19,599 nucleotides of DNA from Puniceicoccales bacterium. Its GTDB lineage: Bacteria; Verrucomicrobiota; Verrucomicrobiia; Opitutales; JAIRLM01. The stretch spans positions 1 to 19,599 of the forward strand of contig JAIRMB010000006.1 of NCBI GenBank assembly GCA_031258995.1. Direction: 5' to 3'. The translations under genes and the position numbers were made by a program. The notes under the pieces were generated by a model. The model was not told the origin of the DNA and did no database searches. It saw only the letters and a list, made by a program, of their open reading frames with translations. Below, one piece after another: positions 1 through 6,615 of this stretch (position 1 is the stretch's first letter; every line of letters starts with the position of its first letter).

Positions 1-1233
1 CCTTCTCCGGACCGGCCCATCGAAGGAGTCGCCATCGATTCGCGACGGATCCGTCCCGGCGAGCTTTTCGTCGCCATCCGGACGGAGCGAGACGATGGCC
101 ACCACTACCTGGTGGCCGCGGCGGCGCAGGGCGCCGCCGCGGCCATCGTGGAACATTTCGACGGGCGTACGTCGCTACCACAGCTAGTTGTTAGAGATTC
201 GCTTGAGGCGCTTCGCGCGCTAGCCGCCGCCTGGCGCCGGTCCTGGTCCGGCACAGTGATCGCCATCGCAGGCAGTTACGGTAAGACCACCTGCAAAGAG
301 CTGCTCGCCCTCCTACTGGGACGGGGATGCACCTGCGCCACCGAAGGGAATCTGAATAATACCATCGGCGTCCCGTTGAGTATTCTATCACTCGATCGGG
401 AGCGGCACCGCTTCGCCGCCATCGAGGTAGGCATCAGCAAGCCGGGCGAGATGGCGACGATCGCGGAAGTGCTGCGGCCGGACCACGTCGTTTTTACGGG
501 AATTTCCTCGAAGCATTTGGAATTCTTCCCTTCCCGTGCGGCCCTGCTGCAGGAGAAACTGTGCATCTGCCGGGCAGCCGCCGATCGGGGAGGGCGGATC
601 GCTGTCTTGCCAAAATTTGCCAGAAGACGACCTTTCCGCCCGTTTCGGGAGCACATTTTGTCGCCCTTGCCGGACGTAAATCGCTACCTGCTGCCAGATC
701 TGTCGCCGACGTTTAGAGAAGATCTCGCCCTCTGTCTTGCTTTCTGCGAATATTTTTCCATTCCTGTCCATTCCATCAGCGAGCGGCTGCAGCTTTGGCG
801 CCCTCCGCCACTCCGAGGGCAGATTTTTTTCGACGGCGGGCGCGCCTACTTCGTAGACTGCTACAATAGCGACTTGCCGGCCCTTCTCCATTCCGCCCGC
901 GCCTTCGCCCGCCGTTTCCCGCGGCAGCCCCGCTGCTACGTCATTGGCGGGATGGGCGAGTTGGGCGCCGATAGCGAGTTGCTCCATCGGCGGGCCGGGA
1001 GAAATTTACCATTTTCACGGAATGATCGGTTCTTTCTCGTTGGTCCTGAAACTGTCGTTCTTGGAGAGGAACTGCTTCGGCGTGGTCTTCTGTCGGACCG
1101 GCTGAAAATTTTTCCAGACAAAGCCGCTTTAGCGGCAGCGCTGTCCCCAATCCGCGGGCCCATCTACCTGAAGGGGAGCCGTTGCTACGCGTTGGAGACG
1201 CTGGTGGACCTCGGCGGCTGCGAGATTCTCTGA
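1..1233 (+). CDS. murF: UDP-N-acetylmuramoyl-tripeptide--D-alanyl-D-alanine ligase, 5' end outside window
   Basis: MurF is the cytoplasmic ATP-dependent ligase that adds D-Ala-D-Ala to UDP-MurNAc-tripeptide, completing the peptidoglycan precursor. The frame is open from base 1, so the gene starts upstream; 410 codons plus the stop are visible, against about 450 in typical members. Visible family marks in order are an IDSRRIRPGELFVAI stretch (bases 34-78, the N-terminal Mur domain), the ATP-binding loop GSYGKTT (271-291), EGNLNNTIGVPLSIL just after it, an EVGISKPGEM segment, a version of the HLxxF motif, and in the C-terminal domain DCYNSD (equivalent of the usual DSYNA) and GGMGELG. The loop carries Tyr where many MurF proteins have Asn or Thr. 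The sequence is otherwise intact and ends in TGA. An unrecognised frame on the same strand follows immediately and may be cotranscribed. Confidence 0.93.
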   Translation, partial: PSPDRPIEGVAIDSRRIRPGELFVAIRTERDDGHHYLVAAAAQGAAAAIVEHFDGRTSLPQLVVRDSLEALRALAAAWRRSWSGTVIAIAGSYGKTTCKELLALLLGRGCTCATEGNLNNTIGVPLSILSLDRERHRFAAIEVGISKPGEMATIAEVLRPDHVVFTGISSKHLEFFPSRAALLQEKLCICRAAADRGGRIAVLPKFARRRPFRPFREHILSPLPDVNRYLLPDLSPTFREDLALCLAFCEYFSIPVHSISERLQLWRPPPLRGQIFFDGGRAYFVDCYNSDLPALLHSARAFARRFPRQPRCYVIGGMGELGADSELLHRRAGRNLPFSRNDRFFLVGPETVVLGEELLRRGLLSDRLKIFPDKAALAAALSPIRGPIYLKGSRCYALETLVDLGGCEIL

Positions 1234-1372
1234 GAAGAGGAAAACGGCGGCCATTTTTTTTGCAAACGCCTTAAAGAGCTGCTCTTGCGAGCCCGCGCTG
1301 AACATCGGTGATCTGCGCGCTATTGCTGGAGCTGTCGAAGTTATAAATAGTAGCGCTAGTAAGTTCCTGCGC

Positions 1373-1924
1373 GTGCTTTTCTACATCGGAACGGCCGGCA
1401 TCGGCGCGATCGTCGTTTTTGCCCTTTCCTGCGATGCAAAATTCGTGGCCCGCTCTAGGGGACACGTGGATGGCATTTTACTGCGATTTGCCGCCGCTCG
1501 GTCCGACATCCTCGTCCGGGGGCAGGCCCTGCCGAAAATAGCTGAGCGGCCGGGCAGGGATCCGCTCAACTGTAGCACAGGATCGCCTGCTCTGACGATC
1601 CAAATGTCGGAGGGCATCCCGCCGGCCGAGGGGCTGGCGGCGGCTTCTCCGCTCCGTTGGCAAGATTACTTGAATGAGGACGGCACCGTCCGGTGGGGCT
1701 GCATCCGGTTTGAAGACGAGAGCCAGAATCGCAAATTAGAGGACAAATATCGCAACGCATCTGCAGTGGAAATCGTTGGAGACGAAATATTTCTTGATTT
1801 TTATCTCACCTCGACGCGATGCGGAGGTGGCTCTCTCGTAGGAAGAAATAGGAGAATTCTTGCCGAAAATCTATTTCTCGCCCCCCATTGTGGGCGGAGG
1901 AGCAGAAAAATAAACCGCCATTAA
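1373..1924 (+). CDS. Unrecognised protein, upstream piece of a probably frameshifted gene
   Basis: I do not recognise this product. The GTG at 1373 is only a nominal start, with no convincing ribosome binding site. The same frame is open all the way back to the murF stop, and residues encoded just before 1373 (a KFLR stretch) would give a positively charged lead-in to the hydrophobic run LFYIGTAGIGAIVVFALSC, so the true start may lie upstream. That hydrophobic run looks like a membrane anchor or signal sequence ending in a weak lipobox-like ALSC. The central part (WQDYLNEDGTVRWGCIRF, EDKYRNASAVEIVGDEIFLDFY) reads like genuine coding sequence. The end after about 1885 (CGRRSRKINRH) looks like out-of-frame sequence, and the next piece overlaps it in the -1 frame at a six-C run. 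Most likely it is the N-terminal half of one gene that ends at 2547. Confidence 0.5.
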   Translation: MLFYIGTAGIGAIVVFALSCDAKFVARSRGHVDGILLRFAAARSDILVRGQALPKIAERPGRDPLNCSTGSPALTIQMSEGIPPAEGLAAASPLRWQDYLNEDGTVRWGCIRFEDESQNRKLEDKYRNASAVEIVGDEIFLDFYLTSTRCGGGSLVGRNRRILAENLFLAPHCGRRSRKINRH

Positions 1925-2547
1925 GCATATGGTATTTCTCTCTTTCGGGCTATGGGCCCTTTCTTTCTGCCGACTTTCGTGCCCGTGTCGCGGCCGTCGG
2001 AGGTAATTACGCCGCACAAGTAGCACTGCCGCAAGATCCTACCGCAAACGGCTGTACGAAAGAGAACGTGCAAAAGGCCATTTTGCACGTGTGGGAGTGT
2101 GGCGGTGGCGCTTTCGCTTTCAAACCGGATGGAATTGCCTTCTCTGAAACCTTGTCCGCTTTTGCCAAAGAAGTTCTTCCCTACTTCTCAAGCGGTAGGG
2201 TTGCGTCTTCGCCCTTCGGCTGGGCGAAAAGCGGGCCGCAGCTAGAGTTGCTGTGGCGCATTCTGAAAAAATTCGCCGACACGCCCGAAAAAATCGGAGA
2301 ATTTCTTAAGGAGGATCGGCGCTGCCATGGAGTGTTTGAACAAATGTATCTGCGCGGGTGTTATTTGAGGAGAACGACGTCGAGGGGGCTTGTGGAATTT
2401 TGCGAGCGCCTCCTGGGCCATCTGGCGCGGCAGCACAGTCCAGCAGGTCAAGAGTGGCTCTTCCAAGATTTAGTCGATGGACTGTGCGCCGATGGATTTG
2501 CGGCTATGAAAATGGGAAAGGTCACTGCGCTTCCGAAGATTGCATAG
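1888..2547 (+). CDS. Unrecognised protein, downstream piece of a probably frameshifted gene
   Basis: I cannot assign a family. This frame has no good independent start: it is open only from after a TAG at 1849, the first start-like codon is a TTG at 1888, and no Shine-Dalgarno sequence precedes it. The product looks authentic in composition, with aromatic and amphipathic helical stretches such as LELLWRILKKFADTPEKIGEFLKE and GLVEFCERLLGHLARQ. Continuing the upstream frame by a -1 shift at the C run 1881-1886 would join LFLAP directly to PLWAEEQKNK and give one protein of roughly 390 residues from 1373. The alternatives are a decayed gene, an assembly or sequencing error, or slippage. The stop faces the end of the lipoprotein gene on the other strand, 83 bases away. 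Confidence 0.55.
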   Translation: MWAEEQKNKPPLSIWYFSLSGYGPFLSADFRARVAAVGGNYAAQVALPQDPTANGCTKENVQKAILHVWECGGGAFAFKPDGIAFSETLSAFAKEVLPYFSSGRVASSPFGWAKSGPQLELLWRILKKFADTPEKIGEFLKEDRRCHGVFEQMYLRGCYLRRTTSRGLVEFCERLLGHLARQHSPAGQEWLFQDLVDGLCADGFAAMKMGKVTALPKIA

Positions 2548-2630
2548 CTGCGCGTCCAGAGCGTGCGCTTCGGTCGGTTTTCGGCAACGGCCCCCCCAGG
2601 CTCCGCGCTGGTGCCTTCGTTTTGTGCCGT

Positions 2631-3200
2631 TTATTCTGCGCGCAATTGGCCGATAAGTTCGCACAGCCTATTGCCGTAGTTGGGATCCGAGTTCCAGCGG
2701 CCAGCGAGATCGTTGACCGTTGGCGCGGAGCCAAGATAGACGGAACGGCGGCGGCTGTCGATGCAGCGGCGGCGGGTCGGTTCTGCCGTCGCATAGGCTT
2801 TGAGATGTTGCACGTGAGTTCGTACGCCGGTACGCAGGTCCGGAAACGTTGCGCCCACATAATTACTGGCCGTTACCCCATAGCCGCAAAAATTGTTCTG
2901 ATCCCGTGCAATCGACCCAGGGAAACTCAAGAAATTCGTTTCCAAGCACATTTGACAGAATGCGACGGCGGGCCGGACCCCCTCCTGCTGGCACTCCTGC
3001 AAATAGCAGGTCGCGATTTTTTTTGCATCCCCATGCCCAACGCTGCCATTGTGCCGCAAGAGGAAACGTTCCATTTGGGCGGTACTTATGGAATCGCTGC
3101 CCATGATTCGCTCCGTTTCGCGCCGGTGGAGGTGCACCGACGAACAGCCGACGAAGCCGAGAGCCAAAAGGAGGAGCGGAAAGCGACGAATAAACCCCAC
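2631..3200 (-). CDS. Lipoprotein with a glucosaminidase-type (GH73-like) domain
   Basis: Probable peptidoglycan hydrolase cleaving the GlcNAc side of the glycan chain at the cell envelope. The 189-residue product begins with a short signal, charged RR at residues 5-6, a leucine-rich core, and a lipobox-like FVGC with Cys19, so it is probably lipidated and periplasmic. From residue 40 on it shows a glucosaminidase-like pattern: AQMERFLLRHN, then EGVRPAVAFCQMCLETNF with Glu87 as the likely catalytic acid, then QNNFCGYG (101-108), FPDLRTGVRTHVQHLKAYA (119-137) and a C-terminal APTVNDLAGRW...YG. The start is GTG, because a TGA lies in frame shortly upstream; no clear ribosome binding site is seen. 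An ATG 20 bases upstream opens a different frame (MKSFRYF), so an N-terminal frame change cannot be excluded. The gene lies downstream of glgC on the same strand, 73 bases away. The domain call is from recognition of the pattern. Confidence 0.85.
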   Translation of the reverse strand: MGFIRRFPLLLLALGFVGCSSVHLHRRETERIMGSDSISTAQMERFLLRHNGSVGHGDAKKIATCYLQECQQEGVRPAVAFCQMCLETNFLSFPGSIARDQNNFCGYGVTASNYVGATFPDLRTGVRTHVQHLKAYATAEPTRRRCIDSRRRSVYLGSAPTVNDLAGRWNSDPNYGNRLCELIGQLRAE

Positions 3201-3273
3201 GGAAGTATCTAAATGACTTCATGGATTTTTTCAATTCGAAAAACCGCAACGCGTAAAAGGCTACGGCGGTGAA

Positions 3274-4554
3274 TTAGAAAATGAAGTCGTTTGGCAGTGT
3301 GGCGCCGTTGGGTACGCAGGCTATGGCATCTACGACGACACATTCTCCGTTTGTATAGCCGTTGGGCTTGCCCTCGGGAGAAATCCGCACACGGTCGCCG
3401 ATGCGGACGTTTTTATCGACTATGGCATTACGTATGTGGCAATTTCTGCCGATTCCGCAGGGAATAGTTCCATCGGGGCCGTGGCGTTTTTCAAAAAAGT
3501 CATTGCCCATCATGAGGACATTTTCCAGCAGAGATCCCTGCCGGATGACGGCACAGGTGCCCACCATGCAACGGCGGAGAATGGCCCGGTCGATGAGGCA
3601 GCCGTCGGCCATTACCACCTGTTCCATGCTGCAACCGTTTACTTTAGAGGCTGGAAGATAGCGTGGCGTTGTGAATATGGGCCGTTCGGCGTCAAAAAAA
3701 TCAAAGGGCGGCAAAATGTCCGTGAGAGCGATGTTGGCGTCGAAAAAAGAACGGATTGTGCCCAAGTCCTCCCAATAGCCGTCGAAAAGGTATGCTCCCA
3801 CGGGAATCTGCTGCGCGACCAACCCGGGCAGTACGTTTTTTCCGAAATCATTGTCCGTGCCGGCCAGTGCCGATCGGAGGGCGCCAAAGCGGAAAATGTA
3901 GTTACCCATGGAGGCGAGACAGTTAGGGGTCGACGGCGAAGGCGGCAGGCCAAAGCGGTGGGCGATGTCCGGGTGAACTTGCAATCGGTGCACCTCCTCC
4001 GGATTGTCCGGCTTTTCAACAAAGCGAACAATGCGCAGATTTTCGTCTACCTCGATGGCGCCGAATTGGCAGATTCGGTGAGCTGGGACCAGCTTGGCCG
4101 AAACGGTGACTTCTGCGCCACTCCGCAGATGGGCGGCCACCATAGGAGCGAAGTCCATGCGGTAGAGATGATCGCCGGCGAGAATGAGCACCAAATCGTC
4201 CTCTTTCAGTTGCAAATAGTCCAAATTTTTCCGCACCGCGTCGGCCGTCCCCTCGTACCAGGCGGGACTTCTCCCACAGACCAGTTCCGCCGAGAGCACT
4301 TCTACGAAGCCGCCAGCGAAACTATCGAAATGATAGGTGTCTCGAATGTGCCGGTGGAGGGATCGCGTATGGTACTGGGTGAGCAAATAAATCCGGTTAT
4401 AGCCGGAATGAATGCAGTTGCTGAGGGCGACATCTACGAGTCGGTACTTCCCGCCCACCGGGACAGCCGGTTTGCAGCGCGTCTTCGTGAGCGGGAACAG
4501 ACGGCGACCTTCGCCACCTCCCAAAATTACGCACTGCACCGCCGGGCGGGACAC
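3274..4554 (-). CDS. glgC: Glucose-1-phosphate adenylyltransferase (ADP-glucose pyrophosphorylase)
   Basis: Makes ADP-glucose from glucose 1-phosphate and ATP, the committed step of bacterial glycogen synthesis, in the cytoplasm. The 426-residue length is normal. The N-terminal nucleotidyltransferase domain shows GGGEGRRLFPLTKTRCKPAVP (residues 12-32), GGKYRLVDVALSNC (34-47), EGTADAV (101-107), GDHLYRMD (127-134) and FVEKP (178-182). SMGNYIF (215-221) and YWEDLGTIRSFFDANIAL (260-277) follow, then a C-terminal left-handed beta-helix with repeated GCxI/V-type turns (about 308-420). The start is GTG with no recognisable ribosome binding site. It lies only 46 bases after the 3' end of tRNA-Leu, so it may be transcribed together with the tRNA. 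No other glycogen gene is in the window. Confidence 0.95.
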   Translation of the reverse strand: MSRPAVQCVILGGGEGRRLFPLTKTRCKPAVPVGGKYRLVDVALSNCIHSGYNRIYLLTQYHTRSLHRHIRDTYHFDSFAGGFVEVLSAELVCGRSPAWYEGTADAVRKNLDYLQLKEDDLVLILAGDHLYRMDFAPMVAAHLRSGAEVTVSAKLVPAHRICQFGAIEVDENLRIVRFVEKPDNPEEVHRLQVHPDIAHRFGLPPSPSTPNCLASMGNYIFRFGALRSALAGTDNDFGKNVLPGLVAQQIPVGAYLFDGYWEDLGTIRSFFDANIALTDILPPFDFFDAERPIFTTPRYLPASKVNGCSMEQVVMADGCLIDRAILRRCMVGTCAVIRQGSLLENVLMMGNDFFEKRHGPDGTIPCGIGRNCHIRNAIVDKNVRIGDRVRISPEGKPNGYTNGECVVVDAIACVPNGATLPNDFIF

Positions 4555-4600
4555 GGTGGGAGTGTAATCGTTCCGAAATTTTTTACAACGTAAAACACGG

Positions 4601-4682
4601 TGCTCGAAGGGGGATTCGAACCCCCACGCCTTGCGGCACTAGATCCTAAGTCTAGCGTGTCTGCCGGTTCCACCACCCGAGC
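4601..4682 (-). tRNA. tRNA-Leu (anticodon UAG)
   Basis: Read on the minus strand this folds into a complete class II tRNA. The acceptor stem is GCTCGGG with TTCGAGC (two G-T pairs), the anticodon stem is CTAGA/TCTAG, and the loop CTTAGGA gives anticodon TAG, which reads CUN leucine codons. A long variable arm (TGCCGCAAGGCG) and a T arm GGGGG-TTCGAAT-CCCCC are present, with discriminator A. The next bases are CCG rather than CCA, so the CCA tail is not encoded and must be added by nucleotidyltransferase. It lies between the gatekeeper-like gene and glgC on the same strand. No promoter is obvious in the 154 bases upstream. Confidence 0.95.
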
Positions 4683-4836
4683 GCCGCCCAGACCCAACGG
4701 AAGAACGGCCCATTGTCCAGCGTGAACGGCGGGAAAATCGGCCACCGCAGAGAGACAGGAACGGGCCTCTAGTGCGACATTCCGTGCCGATTGGGACCGT
4801 TGGCAAACGACGCGGGCGGTGACAAACGGTGAATAT

Positions 4837-6522
4837 TTAGGACACGGCACTGGAAAAGTCCTTTTGCAGCGACCTGGCCACCTCTTCCACACTATAGGCG
4901 CGTTCCGGTTCGGGTTTTTGCGCCCCTCCTTCCCTTTGTCCTTTTCCACCGGCTAGTGGTTCGCTCTCAAACATGTCTGGGAGTAGTTCCTCCGGAGGCC
5001 GATCGCGTCGGATATCTTCCCGTTGAAATTTCTTCCGTGAAATGGGAAGGCCGTAGCGCCGCTGAATTGCAAAGCGAAAAGAGCGGCCCTCATTGCCTTC
5101 AAAATTCAACAGGACAGTCGCGCCTGGACAAAAACGGTCGATGACTTCTGTCAATTCGGCGAAGTGGTCCGTGTGGGACTTGTACGAAATGTTTTTGACG
5201 AAGCAGGGCTGCTCTTCTCCGCATGCGATCGCAATTTCCAAATGATCTCCCTGGAAGTCGATGATGATCAAAGCGGGCACGTAGTCGCCCTTTTCCTTTT
5301 TCATGAGAATGCGAATGCGCTGCAATTTCTGGTTTGCCGCCCCGATGAGCAGGTAGATCTGGTGAGAAATTTCCGCAAAAAAGAGAGAGTCCCGGATGGC
5401 CTGCAGCTGGCCGATCCCGCGAGATGGGTTCGCCGATTTGATGTCGTCGCCTAGCAGTTGGAGGATAAGTGCGAAGTAGGTGCGAAAGCCTAACTTGCTG
5501 TGTCGCACCATGAAATTTTCAAAAAATTGACTGGGATTTACCATGCAAAGGACCTGATCCCGGTAATTACTGGCCAGATCCGTGGACGACAGCCGGCCCT
5601 CCAGCCCTGCGTTGGCGACGACGAAGCGGGCTTTGGGTACGAGGTTATAGCCATCTCGAATGCGACTCCTATTTCTGCCTTCGAATGCGGACTGAGCGGC
5701 ATTCAGCTGCATAAGGAGTTTCAGGGCTTTTTGCCGATCTTCCTGGATGGCCCCGCACAGCCCCTCCACCCATTTGCAGCGGCCGCTAAGTCGGTCCTTT
5801 TCGCTGCCCGTGGCCTTTTCGAACTGTTCCCGCATATTTTGCATTTGCCGTTGAGCCTCTGCCTCTTGGACATCATAGGCTTCCATTTCCAGCCTGGCCA
5901 TTTCGCAGGCACAGCTGAGAAAATTGTACTGCTCCGCGGCGGATTTTGACTGCACGACCATTTCTTCTAGAATCCATCGAAATTCCACGGGAAATTCCGA
6001 CGGATCCGTCTCCTGTTCTGCCAACCGCGCCCCTTCCTCTCCCTGACCGGAAGACCTGCCGGAATCCGCATCTACGGACCCGTCGTCCATGGCATGGGGC
6101 TGAGCACTCGCTGCTGTTTCTTCCTCCCGTCCGTCCGGCAAATCCGCAGCTCTACCGCCCGGGGCCGTGCTCTGCCGCCGCCAGGCGTGGTTCCGAAGTC
6201 GCTGAAAAAAGTTTTGATAGGACGCAACACCCTTTCCCTCCGAACGCATGAGCTGGGCAAAATCATGGGCCGCCTGTGTTTTTCTTCGCTCTAGGGACAG
6301 ATCCGCGCCCCGCCCCGTACTCCCCTCCCTCGGCCGTGTTCGGCGGGGACCTCCACTCGCTGGAGCGGAGGGGTCCATCGGCCGTGCCTGGGCCAACAGA
6401 CTTGCCGCGTTGGGAGTAAAGGGCACAACGTCCTGCTTTACAGGTCCACCCAAGAGCCGGCCGGTAGCGCTCTGCTGCAGGAGTTGCGCCGCACTCGCAA
6501 TTTCGCTGTCACCGCCAGCCAC
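4837..6522 (-). CDS. Putative type III secretion gatekeeper-like protein (SctW/InvE/CopN type)
   Basis: Proteins of this group sit at the cytoplasmic gate of type III secretion machines and hold back effectors until contact with a host cell. The 561-residue product has a low-complexity, probably disordered N-terminal region (about 1-170). A charged helical part follows from SEFPVEFRWILEEM (175-188) through a coiled-coil-like stretch (205-245). The region of best resemblance is about 288-400: IRDGYNLVPKARF, LSSTDLASNYRDQVL, FFENFMVRHSKLGFRTYFALILQLLGDDIKSANPS and an LQAIRDSLFFAEIS segment. This follows the order and spacing of InvE (aGINcalkAR, [33 protein letters not shown]). The last 150 residues contain a strand-rich section (417-475) and do not look like the TyeA domain. 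The start is GTG, since a TAG lies in frame 8 codons upstream. It follows secDF by 93 bases. The gene is certain; the function is moderate and rests on recalled family sequence. Confidence 0.62.
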   Translation of the reverse strand: MAGGDSEIASAAQLLQQSATGRLLGGPVKQDVVPFTPNAASLLAQARPMDPSAPASGGPRRTRPREGSTGRGADLSLERRKTQAAHDFAQLMRSEGKGVASYQNFFQRLRNHAWRRQSTAPGGRAADLPDGREEETAASAQPHAMDDGSVDADSGRSSGQGEEGARLAEQETDPSEFPVEFRWILEEMVVQSKSAAEQYNFLSCACEMARLEMEAYDVQEAEAQRQMQNMREQFEKATGSEKDRLSGRCKWVEGLCGAIQEDRQKALKLLMQLNAAQSAFEGRNRSRIRDGYNLVPKARFVVANAGLEGRLSSTDLASNYRDQVLCMVNPSQFFENFMVRHSKLGFRTYFALILQLLGDDIKSANPSRGIGQLQAIRDSLFFAEISHQIYLLIGAANQKLQRIRILMKKEKGDYVPALIIIDFQGDHLEIAIACGEEQPCFVKNISYKSHTDHFAELTEVIDRFCPGATVLLNFEGNEGRSFRFAIQRRYGLPISRKKFQREDIRRDRPPEELLPDMFESEPLAGGKGQREGGAQKPEPERAYSVEEVARSLQKDFSSAVS

Positions 6523-6615
6523 GGGCCCACCGTAAGAAGTCTATTTGCGGAGAAAAGCGAAAAGCGTGAAGGCAAGTCGGCGCGCCCTTCCGCCCGAAGC
6601 GGAAGTACCACCATC

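Noticed and set aside
388..987. 199-codon minus-strand frame within murF
   Set aside because: murF motifs cover the same bases on the plus strand; composition is that of a shadow frame.
1342..1347. TATAAA as a -10 box for the unrecognised gene after murF
   Set aside because: No acceptable -35 hexamer lies at 16-18 bases upstream, and the sequence is inside an open coding frame.
2358..3212. 284-codon plus-strand frame overlapping the lipoprotein gene
   Set aside because: It is antisense to a recognisable glucosaminidase domain and overlaps the end of the unrecognised gene; the product shows no protein-like pattern.
3436..4593. 385-codon plus-strand frame opposite glgC
   Set aside because: glgC has all its family motifs on the minus strand. 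The opposite frame has no recognisable family and no ribosome binding site.
4590..4700. tRNA-Leu as a possible integration site for a mobile element
   Set aside because: No integrase and no duplicated tRNA 3' end are seen nearby, and the flanking genes are ordinary chromosomal ones on the same strand.
4527..4949. 140-codon minus-strand frame spanning tRNA-Leu
   Set aside because: It runs through a complete tRNA and into neighbouring genes in other frames, so it is not a protein gene.
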